Under the pieces are notes generated by a model that worked only from the letters and a program-made list of their open reading frames with translations, was not told the DNA's origin and searched no databases. From positions 354,769 to 418,768 of the forward strand of contig QANY01011430.1 in the NCBI GenBank assembly GCA_003255025.1: a stretch of DNA of 64,000 bases, written 5' to 3'. How positions within the stretch are numbered: position 1 is the stretch's first letter; each line of letters starts with the position of its first letter. The DNA is from Datisca glomerata. Lineage: Eukaryota > Streptophyta > Magnoliopsida > Cucurbitales > Datiscaceae. Shown piece after piece: positions 24,280 through 36,600 of the stretch. A program made the translations under genes and the position numbers.

Positions 24280-25290
24280 TCACAAATTGGCTAAGGTATC
24301 CTTATTTGATCAGCTGCACAATATAGCCTTTGAGTTGGAAATAGTCTCTCGTGTAATGCATATTGCTCTTATGATAGGAGCAATATTTGTCTTTGTCTTT
24401 GTAGCGAGGTTCCTTAGTGAACGTGGCTGGTCTTTTCAGCCAAGGTTTATCCTTAATTATCTCCAACATTTGGCTGACTGGGATGGTCAACGGTGTGTAG
24501 ACCTTGTCCCTCGAGTGGGTCGGTCAAAATCTCACTTCCGGTGGGCATTCCTATTTTGTTGGACTTTCTTCCCATCCATTCTTTTTGTTTCGTCATGCTT
24601 CCTTCCTTTAGTTTGAGCTTCTTTCCCATTTCTGGGATTCTTCTTCCTTCCGTTCAATTATTCTTCACATACTCCTCTTCTCTTCCTCTGATGTAATATA
24701 GGCTCGTGCCCGTTGAAAAACCTTTGCCATAGAAATGGGCTTCACTTTGAACAGGTCCTCAAAGAAGGCCAATCTGGCAAACCAATCGTCAGAGTTCTCG
24801 ACCATTTCATCTTTGAAGTAGTGAGTGTACTCCCGTAGGGATTTCCCTTCCTTGGTGGAGATCGTCATCATATGTTCCGAGTCTTCCATGACGGTACGGT
24901 AAGTTGAGTAATGTTCTATAAGAATGGAGGACATAATAGCGAAGTTTGTGATTGAGTGCATTGGTAATGAGTGGTGCCACTTCAAAGTCGTCCAGCCTAA
25001 ACTAGTAGGGAACCTTCTACACATCAGCTTGTCGTTGTGTTGGTACAAAGCCATGTCTTGTATGAATCGTTGAAGATGGTCTATGAATCCCATTAGTATC
25101 ATTTGAACCTATGCGCAATGAATTTTTTGGGTACGGGTGCTGCTAGAACTTCTAGGCTTAATGGTGTCCTGATCAAAGACTCTGGGTCATTTTTCTTCGT
25201 ACTCCCTAGATTCCTTATCTCCATCATCTTTTGGTCAAACAACTCCTCGACCGCTTCTTTTGACATGATTCAAGATTATCGAGCCTCTCC
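24280..25290 (-). pseudogene. Tat-type gag remnant
   Basis: 25102-24665 holds the core gag helices (LMCRRFPTSLGW and GKSLREYTHYFKDEM). 24490-24302 holds the gag tail with a CSYHKSNMHYTRDYFQLK zinc-like motif. A further N-terminal part (PLSLEVLAAPVPKKF) reads just upstream. Several stops. Confidence 0.8.
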
Positions 25291-25701
25291 CGTGATTTCC
25301 TTCACAAGGTTTTACGATTGGACTTCTTCTTCGCGTCGTATGTTTTTATCATTCTCCCTGACCCCTTGTCTTTTGTCTCGTTGGTTGCCCTTAGAGTGGG
25401 TTTCCTGTTCATCATCATTCACCCACTGGCTAACCTCTGCTTCTGTTTCACGAGTTCACGTTGTAGCGTGTTGATTTGCTTTTGTACATTCTGTCGCGCA
25501 TTGTGCATTACTTTAGTATTCCTTATTTCCATTTTGTGCATCCCGTTCAAGATCGTCTACAGCATTTATGTGGGTGGGGTTGGTTGATCTGCCCGCTCAT
25601 CTCCATTTATGGGCCTGTTGTCTCCATTGAGAGCCACGTTGGATCTGATTCTAGGCATGTTTACGATTTTGTAAGGTAGGTATCTTGAGCTTTTTTTTCC
25701 G

Positions 25702-26440
25702 AGGCTCTCAATGAAAGCACCAAGATGTTAAGAATTTTTCCCATCCCATTTAAGAATAGGGGAAAAATCTATTGATAAGGATAACTTTACATAAGTATTA
25801 ATGAGATAGAAAGAGATTGTGAAAATAAAAAGTTATAAGGAGTAAATGCACTGGGTCCTCCCTATCTGGATTGTCTACCCCTGAATTATCCTATTTTATT
25901 AAATACATTGGCCTTATAAAGACTTCCCTAATGGCATTGGTTCGATTAAAATAATAGAATAATCAATATCAAATGAGGCACTCATCAAACCTAAAGACAC
26001 TCGTTCATGGGGATCCTCTCTACTCGATATGGGTTGTTTTCTCTTCCTTATTCAACATTTGTCTCACTCAGCCACCCATCAATCACTGCCACTTGATGTT
26101 TTCCTGTGGTTTCGAGCCAATCAGTTAGAGCCATTAGGTGACCTATCAACATGTCTTGTTCGGGTCGTTTTAGCTTACCCAATCAATCACGACCACTTGA
26201 TTGTCTATCTGAACCCCTTTTCCCGTTCTGATGTTCTGTCCTGTCCTTGAGGTGATGACACCATTCTTAAAGTCGTGATCTCCCATTCTCGAGACGTCGG
26301 TTTCTATCCTTGAAGTAACGATCCCCCGTTCATAAAATTTCTCGCGACCATAGTCCGCCACCATTCTGCTTTTTCGACACTTTCCGCGAGTCTGGGTAGG
26401 TCCCTTTATCCGCGTGGCAGTGAATGTTTTTACCTGTTCA
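25702..26440 (-). repeat. 5' LTR and primer-binding site of the Tat-type element
   Basis: The LTR runs from TGTTAAGAATTTTTCCC (25726) to CCTGTTCA (26440). Immediately inside it (25702-25725) the minus strand reads TTGGTGCTTTCATTGAGAGC, a PBS sequence common in this lineage. Confidence 0.85.
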
Positions 26441-26529
26441 AATTAAAATATTAATTTTTAGGATATTTAATTGAAATAACAAAGACAATTATTTTGTTTT
26501 TTTAAAACAATGTAAAATTCAAAATATGT

Positions 26530-27915
26530 TTGGTAGGTTTGATATTATTTTAGTATTTGATATTCGTAAGCGTACTGTGAACATTATTTTTACAGTATAT
26601 TTACATTATTTTCCCTCCATTCTACGCATATATTACATGGATTATCACTTCACAAATATCAAGATTTAAACATAAAAACACAAAATAGTATATAAAACTG
26701 TACATGATTATTACCTCACTTATTTAGCTCATCTTGATTCCTCATTCCCCAAGATTTTAGCTACTAATAAGAGTGAGGCTTTGTTCAATTAGTCTTATTG
26801 AAATTCTACTTTAATTCTAAAGCTGTGCAGTGATACATAGGCTTTCCCATGTATAATCCCATTGGCGGATATGGCGTATGTATAAAGGTTCTTAAATAGG
26901 CCGATGATTATCAGTTTATGGGTCTTTTATGATGTCCTAATTTTACTTTCTATCATTTCCTCTATCTGAGAAACCCTACAAACAGAAATTTATTCTTTTA
27001 AAAAGACATAATAAACAGAGTAGTAATTGAAATGACGGACTGTGATGAGTTTAAGACATAATGCAAATATGATGTCTACTAATATTCGTAAGTGCACTGT
27101 ATACATTATGTTTACCATCTGTTAACGTTTACCCCATTTTATACATACACTACGTGATTATTACTTGATAAGCTAAAAATACTTTATTGAAAGTGGCATG
27201 ATTTAGAAAATTCTAATCACATAAGGACTAAGCATAACTAGCGAACATACAATATCTGAGAAACCCAAAAAACAGAAAATTTATTCCTTAAAAGATAAAA
27301 TAAACACATTAGTAATTGAAACTCATAGTCGGAGTGTGGTGGGTTTAAGACATAATGCAAATCTGATATCTACAAGTATTTGTAAGTGTAATGTAAATAT
27401 TATATTCACCATCAATAACATTATTTTTACCACATTATATATGTACACTACGTGATAATTACTTCACAAGTATCGGGATCGAAACATAAAAACACAAAAA
27501 ACATTATATAAGCAGCTATGATGTGCTGAAATTTGACATAAATGATGAGATAGTACGATTTAGAGAATGTTAATCACCTAAGGAATGAGAATTACCTGCA
27601 ACACAGACAATATTTGAGAAACCCAAAAAACAGAAATTTATTCCGTAAAAGAGACAATAAACATAGTAATAATTGGAACTCAGAGGCGAACTGTGATGGT
27701 TTTAAGACATAATGCAAATCTAATGTCTACTAGTATTTGTAAGTTTACTGTAAAAATTATTTTTACCCATATTATACATACACTACATGATTATTACTTC
27801 ACAAATATCAGGATTTAAACATAAAAATCAAAACAGTATGTAAAACAGCAGCTACGCTGTACTAAAATTTGACACAGATTGAAGGATGGCACGATTTAGA
27901 GAATTCTTTCAATAA
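26530..27915. repeat. Diverged ~350-bp tandem repeats
   Basis: Three recognisable copies start near 26965, 27251 and 27611, each opening tgagaaaccc...acagaaa.ttattc. Shared landmarks are tttaagacataatgcaaat, tacactacgtgat and cacgatttagagaa. A partial copy lies at about 26560-26720. No coding capacity. Confidence 0.8.
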
Positions 27916-28660
27916 TAGTCCAATTTTTTTATAAAATTTTAATCACAAGCTAATTTAATAATAGTCCAAATATTTTTAACAGATTTAATATTGTTTTTAG
28001 CTTTGTGAATTTTTTCTCAAAGAGGAGTTTAAACTTGTTCAATTGTCTCCCTAGTCCCAAGAAAGAGAGTATAGTTTCTTTGACCAAAAATCAAAATTTA
28101 ATTTTAAAAACATAAAGAAAACAGTTTAAAATTAAAAAATAAAAAAATAAAGAAAAGAGTTGTAAAAAACAAATAAATAAAGAAAACAGTTTTATCCCAC
28201 ACAATGAATTATTTTTCATTAAAATATTTTAAGCCAATTAAATAGTAACATGTGATAAAACACTTTCTAAAACTATCTTCTACAACCCATCATCTTCCAT
28301 CGAAACCCATTTTCTTTCTCTCCATTACCATTATCAGTGAGATTGCTTATATAATGGTAGGTTTCAGGGCGCGTCGTAGCCCCGTCGCGGCCTCTCGCGG
28401 CAATTCCGTCGCGGTAGCAGCCAGTGGCTGGTCTCCTTATCTTGGTGGTTGGAGTCCTCGCTTGGTGGTTTCTCTCCGTTCTCTATTGCTCGGAGGTTGT
28501 TGTGGTTTCGGCAGTGGAGTGTTGATCGTGTGTGAGAGTGATGGTGAGAAGAGAGATAATTGATTTTATTTTATAGTGAGAGGGGTATTTGTAGATTCCA
28601 TATTTTATTAATTGATGGATAATATTTGCAGTTTTTATTTTATAGAGACTTTTATTGCTA
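27916..28660. other. AT-rich DNA with an unsupported 103-codon ORF
   Basis: An open frame at 28252-28563 (+) has no recognisable domain and is rich in Ser, Gly and Val. Its GC content rises locally (gtcgcggcctctcgcgg), so a decayed exon is possible but unsupported. Confidence 0.35.
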
Positions 28661-28868
28661 ATTATTTATGAAATAAGGATATTCATGCCAAAAGCCCTTA
28701 TGCAATTGTTCAGATATTTTTGTTCATGTTCTTCTGTTCATATTTTTTTGAGTGGTTTTAGATAATTATTTATGAAATAAGGATACCCATGCCAAAAGCC
28801 TTTATGCAATTGTTCAGATATTTTTGTTCATGTTCTTCTGTTCATATTTTTTTGAGTGGTTTTAGATA
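28661..28868. repeat. 104-bp tandem duplication
   Basis: Two nearly identical units starting attatttatgaaataagg at 28661 and 28765, each ending gagtggttttagat. Very few differences, so it is recent. Confidence 0.93.
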
Positions 28869-29227
28869 AATATGTCATTTAAAAAACTTTGTTTTGGTGA
28901 ATAATCAGAAATAATAATATGATGTAAAAAATCAGAAATAATAATAGTAATAATAGTTAAAAGAATAACCGGTTTTTAAAAAAATTAACAAAATTAAATA
29001 CTACAATTAGTGTAATATCCATGAAAAATGTTGTAGTAGATTTTCTTCTAGTTAATAAATAAATTGAAGAATTTATGAATTTTAAATTATCTAATGAGAT
29101 TTGGCAATTTTACATCATGGCAAATTCAGAAGTTTCTGTTTATCAAAATTTTATCCTAATTAGAAGAAGTTATTTTCAGAAACTTTAAACACAACGTCAA
29201 TCTGTAAAATGGTTAATAATGAAAATG

Positions 29228-29496
29228 TTGTATACATCTCTATTAGGAAGATTGCATATTTTCACAATTCAATGTAAATGTTTATTGAGATTCAGACAAT
29301 AAATATTAACTATACTTCGGAGAATAAGAAAAACACTCAACTTTGCATATCTGATCTATTATTCAAATATAAATATTAAATACTTTTTGTTATTTTTAAA
29401 AGTAAAATTATTTCTAAATAATAATAAATTTTTATGAACATATATATAAGAAAATATATATTGTAATAGAATGTAGTTAATAATTATTCTCAAAAT
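29228..29496 (+). repeat. Dispersed repeat, copy 2
   Basis: Counterpart of 4197-4453, same orientation, with indels. About 50 bp further right (near 29549) the sequence resembles a Helitron 5' end, followed by a tgcccttttaataatt stretch. Confidence 0.65.
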
Positions 29497-30668
29497 GTTA
29501 CACAATAATTAAATGCGTAATTTTTAATTATCACATCTTATCTCTTACTACTTACTTTATATTACTTATAATAAAAGAGTCAGTTCAAATTTTGCACCTA
29601 CCCATTTACGATAATGCCCTTTTAATAATTGGTTTATTACATTTATGGGATTGTTTGGCATTTAAGTATCCATGCTGGGTTTTCAAGGCTGTTTTAGGTG
29701 TTTCCTTTTAAGTATCCATGCTGCCTTTTATGTTGACTTTCATTGTTGGCGGTTGGATTGTTTTTGTCACCTGATGGATGAAGCATGAAAAACGTATCTC
29801 CATTTTACCCCAACTCCAGAATGTTCCACCAGCATCGGTCCGCTTTGCTTTTTTTCTTCCTTCTTCTCCATCACTCATTTTCTTTTCTTGGTTGTCCGCT
29901 ATTGCTGTTAATGCATCGTCCTGGTAGGATTAACCCCTGTTCGAGCATGCGTGTCTGTGTGGGTGAGCTTGCTTTGTTTTTTTTTCCTTTCAGTTTTTAG
30001 GTCTTCTTTGCTACAGATTTGGGTTTTCAACATATAAATATACAAAGCTGATTTTGTAGGGTTTTTTAATGGAGGCGTATAGCTCGTGCGTGTCTTCTTC
30101 CACCATGCTCTTTCGGTAGTGGGAGATTCACAGGCATAGCAGTCAATTTCGATAGTCATTTTGATTTAACAAAATGAAACATTTTAAATATTTCGGTTTA
30201 GGTTCCAATGAAAATTTCTATATATATAAATTAATATTATAAATTTTTATTATACATGATATAAGTAAATATAAGTAAAGAATATTTGAATAATCACTGA
30301 TTGATATATAATAAAATTATTTAATTACTTATTAAAGAAAAAGAGAAGACAGTGATTTATAGAAAAAAAACAATGATGCTAATTTCTCTTAGTTTTCTAT
30401 TCGTTGTTTGCACCCAACTTTCTTCGTTAAACTTAAGAAGCTTCGATGTTTGGTTCATGATGCAGTCATTTGTTGGCACTTCTGCAGTCTAAGGAAGATT
30501 TCCTTTATGGTTCTTTTACCTTCTGATAAAAAAGGTGGATCAAGAGCGCTCAGGTGAAAAATTGAAGCTTAAGTTTTCGTTCTATGCTTGTTTATGGTGG
30601 GTTCTCCGTATTCCAGGCGCAATTTCAACGAATTCGTGAAGTTCTTCAATCTTTGATATATTTCTCAG
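29497..30668. other. Non-coding stretch before the captured exons
   Basis: No domain recognised. Short Ser/Phe-rich open frames at 29785-30000 (+) and 29908-30159 (-) have no support. Confidence 0.4.
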
Positions 30669-30749
30669 GGAAACTTTGCACCAGTTGTTGTTAAATATGC
30701 ACTCAAGAATCAGAAAAAGATCAGGGATTTAATACTCGTAAACACTCCT
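30669..30749 (+). pseudogene. Single exon of an alpha/beta-hydrolase-like gene
   Basis: An 81-bp, 27-codon open exon flanked by tttctcag and gtatga splice sites. It encodes GNFAPVVVKYALKN followed by KIRDLILVNTP. This matches the strand after the nucleophile elbow in chloroplast-type alpha/beta hydrolases of the Arabidopsis At4g12830 kind (GYFAPVVVKYA...LILLNPP, from memory). No neighbouring exons of that gene were found, so it is a captured or left-over fragment and encodes no functional enzyme. Confidence 0.6.
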
Positions 30750-31144
30750 GTATGAACTCTTAGACTTTTGAGGTTTTCGGTTTTCTTCCTGTCTCTTCTC
30801 GGTTTTGCAATTAGAAATTTGTTTCTCCTATACCCTTAAGTCTTAACATAAATAAGAAGTATGTGCATGGTTTATCTAGAATTAAGGAAAAAACATAATA
30901 TAAACAGCGGTTATAAATCTAAGAAGTTTGTACATGATGTGTCTAGAAATAAGGAAAGAACATAATAATAGATGTCTACAGATTGCTTGGGATTTCTCTT
31001 TAATAGTTTTTGTCTGTATTCGTTCATCTTGGAAGAGAATGTAGAATCGTAGATGCCTTTGCCTTTCTATTCTCTCTCCCATTTGTATTGGTAGGTTGGT
31101 TGGTTTTGTGAGAGAGCGGAAGAGGGAGATAAACAAGGGTAGCC

Positions 31145-31821
31145 ATGGCCATCTTCTACAAGTGGGTCGTAGCTCTACTTATTACCCATCACTTTCGCCA
31201 GTCAATCACCGGAAAATTCCCGCCAAATTGCTTCCGCATAATCCCCTCCGTTCAAACTCCAGCTCCAAGGTTTGTCTATGTTGATTTTCTCTCTTTCATT
31301 CATTTTGGTCGCTCTCAGTTGTTCACTAATTACGATTCCTCTTAGTTGTGGTGACTAAATGAGCCAACAATTTGAGTGGCAACTTCCTCTCTGTTTTATC
31401 TTCTGCCACTAGAATATCATTGTTGTCATTACTATTCTTTCTAAAATTCAGTATCTTCAAAGTTTCTCTTCTTCAAATTTCTACTATCTATTGCTGTATG
31501 TATACGAAATATAATGTATTTGGCCTAGGCCTTAATTTGGAATGGCTTTTCTCAGGCATTCTGTTTAAAGTTAGTCAAAATGAGAGATTTAGAATCAGTT
31601 GCAGCTCTGGTACAGTTGAGGAAGTAAGTTGAATTACCCCATACTCAGATTTAAAGGGGATACTTTACTTCAATTCGCTAATACTTTCCTTCTCATTTTC
31701 CCATTATTCTCACTTAATGTATTATTGATTAATTCTCAACTTGCATTAGAGTCCTAGAATTGTAAATGAGAGAAGCGTTTCAGTCATCCTTTTGGCTGGA
31801 GGCAAAGGAAAAAGGATGGGA
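31145..31821 (+). pseudogene. 5' fragment of IspD/MCT (MEP cytidylyltransferase)
   Basis: Exons 31145-31269, 31575-31623 and 31750-31821 join in frame (82 codons) with GT-AG introns. The first encodes a basic/hydrophobic transit-peptide-like leader starting MAIFYKWVV. The third encodes ERSVSVILLAGGKGKRMG, the CTP-binding glycine-rich loop that opens the IspD catalytic domain (step 3 of the plastid MEP isoprenoid pathway). The exons that should follow (MPKQY... onward) were not found in the next 4 kb, so about three quarters of the enzyme is missing. With the hydrolase exon 400 bp upstream, this looks like transposon-mediated gene capture. A very long intron hiding the rest is less likely. Confidence 0.72.
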
Positions 31822-34190
31822 GTAAGTCCTCTTCTCCTCCAATCTGCTATATTATCGTTCTTCTTTTCTTTTAAATTTTCCTCTTGTATTTGAGCCATAA
31901 ATTTCATCAAAGTTAATTACCTAGGAAGAATCAATGCACTTTTTCTTCAGTGATGCTACATGAATATGTTGTTGGTTTGAATTTCTGGTGCCTCTACGGT
32001 TAGTTCTGTGGCTAAAATCTTGATTGTGTTAATAGCTTAACCTTTTTCATAAGGGTAACATGTTTGATCTTACTATTGAGAATAACTATGTCTTTAAGAC
32101 TTTGATTATTGAGTCTACTGGTTCTTGGGTTGTTTTTCTTGCTAATATCCCCTTTTGTGAATTTATAAGAGAATGATTCTATTTCATCGTATTGATTCAC
32201 GTAGACGTTCACTACCTATACAAATTTTGTGGTGGTGCCAAATAGAGATAGAAATAAAGGTTCTTGATATTTCCTTCTCATGGAGTTCAGTTCTAATTAA
32301 TTTTTCTTGGGCAACCATCTTTTTATGTGATTTTTGAATCTGAAATAAATCTTATTCTAATACTTATCAGTTCTTTTGGCAGAAACTCTCTATGATGTTC
32401 AGCATCTCAAGAAGTAAGTTTAGTGCTGGTGGAAGTACCTTCGTAGAAAGCTTGGTACTGAGAAGTTTTAACTCAATGTGGTGAGATATCATTTCTTAAT
32501 GTTGGATGAGATGGCAGGTTAGTATCGTGTTCTCGTGTGATAAAAAATTGAAATTTTGCATTGGCTTTTATATCCTCTATATGAAGGGGTTTAGTTGTTT
32601 TCCTTATGAAATGAGCTGAACTAAGTGATGATTTATGGTTGGGCTTTGTTCATTGTGCCATTTTCTATTTTTCTGTTATGTGCTCATTTCTCATGATCTA
32701 TAATGTATGTGACATGTTAGGTGTTGTTGACATGAGATAGGCTTCGTGTCGTCAGTGTGTTTTCTTTTCTAATTTGCGAGACTTACAATTATGCTTCATG
32801 CTTTCCTTTCTATTGGTTTGTTACAGTTAGTTATGGTAATTAACTTCAGTGTTGGTTGCTGGATCTGATTCTGATGTTTTCAGATCATATACATTTTTAT
32901 TATTTTCTTTCTTTATTTGTCCACATTATGTTTTTAAAAAGTCATGGTAATTTTTTGTATTCCACCTAAATATGATAGCAAATTACATTAGTGATCATTG
33001 TTATTTCAAGAGGAACATTACAATGATACTGTCATGCGTCTGTATCCTCCTATGATCAGTGGTGGGTTACAAGGAGGAAAAATTATATATTCGCTTCGAT
33101 AGTGTCTAATATGCTCATTGCCAGTATTCTTATGTTTTGGATAATGGAGATTGGCTATAAAATGTTGGAAGACACCTTGAATTAAATGTTCTGTTTTAAG
33201 TATAAATATATTCTTGATTCTTTGGACTTTCACGGCCGCATATTTGTTTAAAGGGATGGTTTCACTTAATTTTTGTTGTTGTTTTGCATCTTAACCTTTA
33301 ATATGGATTGGGAGATGGTGGGTTTGTTTGAGTTTTGCGTGTCGAGCTGCTTTTATTTTGACGTTAAATCTTTGTTTCTTATGAAAAGTGTGTCATTTTG
33401 TCAAGTGAATTTATTTTTCTCCCTTTGAAAATCCATCTTTGAAGATTTTGAATTATCATTGTGCTCTCATTTGGGTTGTCTTTATTGTCATTCTCATTTG
33501 GTTCTCTTATTATATATTACGTTAGGAAGGTGGCCAAATGATTGATGAAATACCAACAAGATATAATTATCAGTGTACAACCACTAATGCAACATGTGCC
33601 TCTTCGAATATTGAGGTCGAAGGGCCTTTTGAATAAGATCTAATGCAACATGTGCCTCTTCGAATATTGAGGGCGAATGGTCTTTTGAATAAGATGGTCG
33701 CCATGCTAAGCACCTTATATGTAGGTTTGGCTCTGAAAATTGACTGTGTATTTATAAATTCATGGTTTTATGTGCTTCTTTCGATAGTTGAATTTTTGAC
33801 TCTTTCTCTATTTTGTTTTCATTTGATTTTCAGGTTTGGAAAGTTTGGTCACGTTCAAAGAGGTTAGTATTTGGTTATCTAATGGATTTTGTTTTCTTCA
33901 TGACTCTCCACTGTAATTTTCTTTGTTAGATTGAGAGCACATTAACTTAATTGTTCAAGATATATGTTGTTGCATGAATTGATCTTCTTAGTCAGATAAT
34001 TATATTGTTTCACGTGTTTGATTTGTTGTTGTAAATTTCTTTGTTAATTTATGTTTGATAGTTTTTGTATTCTGATTTTCTCACATTGTTACTGCTTTTC
34101 TCTTTACTGGTGTATTTCCATTTTTTCGGGTATACTATTGATAAGATTGTGGTGAATTTGAGTAATCTTGTTATTCTATGCCTACTTATA
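31822..34190. other. Non-coding AT-rich DNA with a 56-bp tandem duplication
   Basis: Two units beginning taatgcaacatgtgcctctt lie at 33585 and 33641. A possible exon (aactctctatgatgttcagc, near 32383) is bounded by splice-like sites but unassigned. No IspD continuation is seen. Confidence 0.5.
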
Positions 34191-34194
34191 AAAA

Positions 34195-34474
34195 ATCTGA
34201 CTACTTGAAGGGTTCACGTAATATTTTTTTACTACTTGAACCCTTAAAGTAGTTACATGCTCTCTGTTTAAACCGACGACAACAGACAATTTGACTACTT
34301 GAAGGGTTCAAGTAATATTTTTTGACTACTTGAACCCTTTAAGTAGTCACACGCTCTCTGTATAAATCACTTCATGAAACAAAATTATTATTTGAAGGGT
34401 TCAACTAGTCGTTTTTGTCTCCTGCAATGATTTATCTGGAGAATCTGTGACTACTTGAAGGGTTCAAGTAGTCA
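34195..34474. repeat. Cluster of near-perfect 27-bp palindromes
   Basis: Six copies of TGACTACTTGAA + GGG (or CCC) + TTCAAGTAGTCA, near 34198, 34228, 34293, 34323, 34388 and 34448. The copy at 34448-34474 has perfect 12-bp arms. The first two pairs are spaced by a 94-bp larger repeat that ends acatgctctctg / acacgctctctg. GGG-core and CCC-core copies alternate, so neighbouring copies can also pair with each other. Confidence 0.9.
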
Positions 34475-36494
34475 AAAATCATTACTTGCATTAGTTTACT
34501 TACTAACCAAAACAAATAAATGCCGAGGGGGATAAAAATAGATACAATATCTATACAAAATTCATACCATATACATACAAAATAGATTGATAAAATGCAT
34601 ACAATGTACAAAGACAAGTCTATAAGCAACACAAAATTTCTCACTATTAAAGACCACCGAAGCAGACTACAGAGACAAGCTATAATCAACATAAAATTCC
34701 AGTTTATTACACCATCTAAAGCAATTAAACAAGCTAAAACAAAGTTCTACTAAACTAAATTACAAACGATTACCACAATTATAAACGTTAAACATATAAT
34801 GTAAACAATGATTTTTTTTCAAAGTGTCTGATATACCGAGAGAAATGCAATTGAATCATGCTCCTCCCCAAGCAGAGATTGGTTAGGGAGTCTTAGAAAA
34901 ACTAGACTACGAGATGGAGAACCTTGTCTCTCAATGGTTGTACTTACCCATTTTCATGGTTTTTTATTAATACATTACACTTCTACAAATCAAAAGGAAA
35001 AAAATGGCTTACTCTTGCCAAGCAGAAAGGATAAAGAAGACGAAGATGAATAGAACCCTCCCAACAAACAAAGGTGAAAGTCGTTTCTCTGAGTATCAGA
35101 TCCGAAAACCCAACAGCGGAAGAGAGGTTCTCTGCAAAAACACAACAGAGACTAGGTTCCTTGACCACTGCACTATCTTACAAACCACTGAGATGGGGTT
35201 AACCGAGTGTGCTTTTGGCATTTTGGGTGTGCTTTGAGAGCAATTTTTTTACTCTGAGGATTGCGTTGAGTTTGTTGAAGAAGAAGAAGAATGATGTTTT
35301 TGTTGAAGAAACTAGTGAGCCTCGCAAGGAAAAATGAGTGCTTAGAGTGTGGGGGAATGGGGGAGTGGGTATAAGTTGATGTGATTTTTGCTTGGGGAAG
35401 GGAAATAAATGATGAGGAGAGAGAGAGAGAGAGTTAAGTTAGGTTGATGTTGATTGTGGTGAGTTATGGGTGTAAAATTCTGGATTTTGAGAAAGGGATA
35501 TAAAAATCTTAGACAATGTGGAAAGAGTGTAGAATTGAAAATAACCCCTTATTAATGAGCTAAAACGTGATGGAAGGAGAGCTCATGTTGGTAAGCGAAA
35601 ATATGTAAGTATTTTAGTTGATGAGGTTGAGTTTGAATAATTTTTGATACTTATGTCCGTTTATTTTTTTCCTCGATTTTGTATGTTTAGAATCTTACAA
35701 TTCTCCAGTTTCTTTTACTTTCATTTTTCACAGCTTCTTTGTAACCTATAAGGGCATTAAGAATGGAAATAGATAATTATTTTTTTGTTAATTCATTTGT
35801 TTATAGGAATTCTTTTGCTAATATATGTTGATTGTTGACTATGTTTGATACATGTTTTTATTGTTGATTTATGGGTGGACTGTACTCCTTGGCCATTTAA
35901 CCAATTGCTCAAGAGTTATAAATTCTTGGTGAAGAATGGATCACTTAAGAAAATGGCATATTATTGTCCTACCCACCTCTAATTCGATGCACTTTCTCTC
36001 TACTCCCACTATTTTTCTTCTTTCTTCTCTGTTATGCCTTTTCTTCACGTGCTCTCACTGTTATGGGGTCATTACTAAACTAGCAGATCTCACAATATCG
36101 GTGGCGAGAGATTTTGGGAGATTTCTTTATTTTTTTGTGCAAGGCCGATCCATGTTCTTTTAGTTTATTGGGGTGTCATGTGTGTTATAGACCTTATGAT
36201 ATATGAGTGGAGTCCTTATTTCCATCTGTCTTGTGTTTTTTATATCTAAATTGTCTTTAGATATCAAGGGCTTTTGGATAAATATGGCCCTGAGAGAGTT
36301 TTTGATACCCCCGATAACAGAGGTAATTATTGTTGCTCAACCTTTGAGGCAATGTTTGATGATTAAATTTATGGGAAAGTTCTAAGTAAATTATACAAAA
36401 TTTGCTTCCATTTTTAATTTGATTAGCTGTTGGGAACAATTATGTTCGAAGCATGACTCATGTTGGGGACGACTAAATTATCATTTTTATATCT
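34475..36494. other. Non-coding DNA flanking the MULE on the left
   Basis: A (GA)n run lies at about 35411-35432. Both strands are open around 34983-35237 but match nothing I recognise. No supported gene. Confidence 0.45.
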
Positions 36495-36503
36495 TTCCTG
36501 TTA

Positions 36504-36600
36504 GGATTTTTACTAAAATAGACCCTTACATTAATCATTTTATAGAAATAGACCCTTGCACTAACTTTTATGTATCCTGGACTTTTTCACTTTTTCTCCC
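36504..36600 (+). repeat. Left TIR of the MULE
   Basis: Matches the inverted right end over ggatttttactaaaatagac, acattaatcatttt and gacccttgcactaa. Confidence 0.88.

Larger units (their letters stand above)
17025..26440 (-). mobile_element. Tat-type Ty3/gypsy LTR retrotransposon (degenerate, complete ends)
   Basis: Two similar direct LTRs of about 715 bp (17025-17739 and 25726-26440) flank about 8 kb in which gag, protease, RT, RNase H and integrase read on the minus strand. The flanks GATTA (17020-17024) and AATTA (26441-26445) form a 5-bp target duplication with one mismatch. A primer-binding region of the TTGGTGCTTTCATTGAGAGC type lies next to the right LTR, and a purine-rich tract (gagggaaaa) lies next to the left LTR. 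An extra ORF on the opposite strand sits between integrase and the 3' LTR, as described for Tat-lineage elements. All genes contain stops and frameshifts. At least two foreign segments lie inside (about 18690-19380 and 21070-22030). Confidence 0.9.

Noticed and set aside
28252..28563. 103-codon + strand ORF
   Set aside because: No domain recognised and no neighbouring exons; composition alone is not enough.
34983..35237. ORFs open on both strands
   Set aside because: Neither strand matches a known family; the double openness is likely chance in a slightly GC-richer patch.
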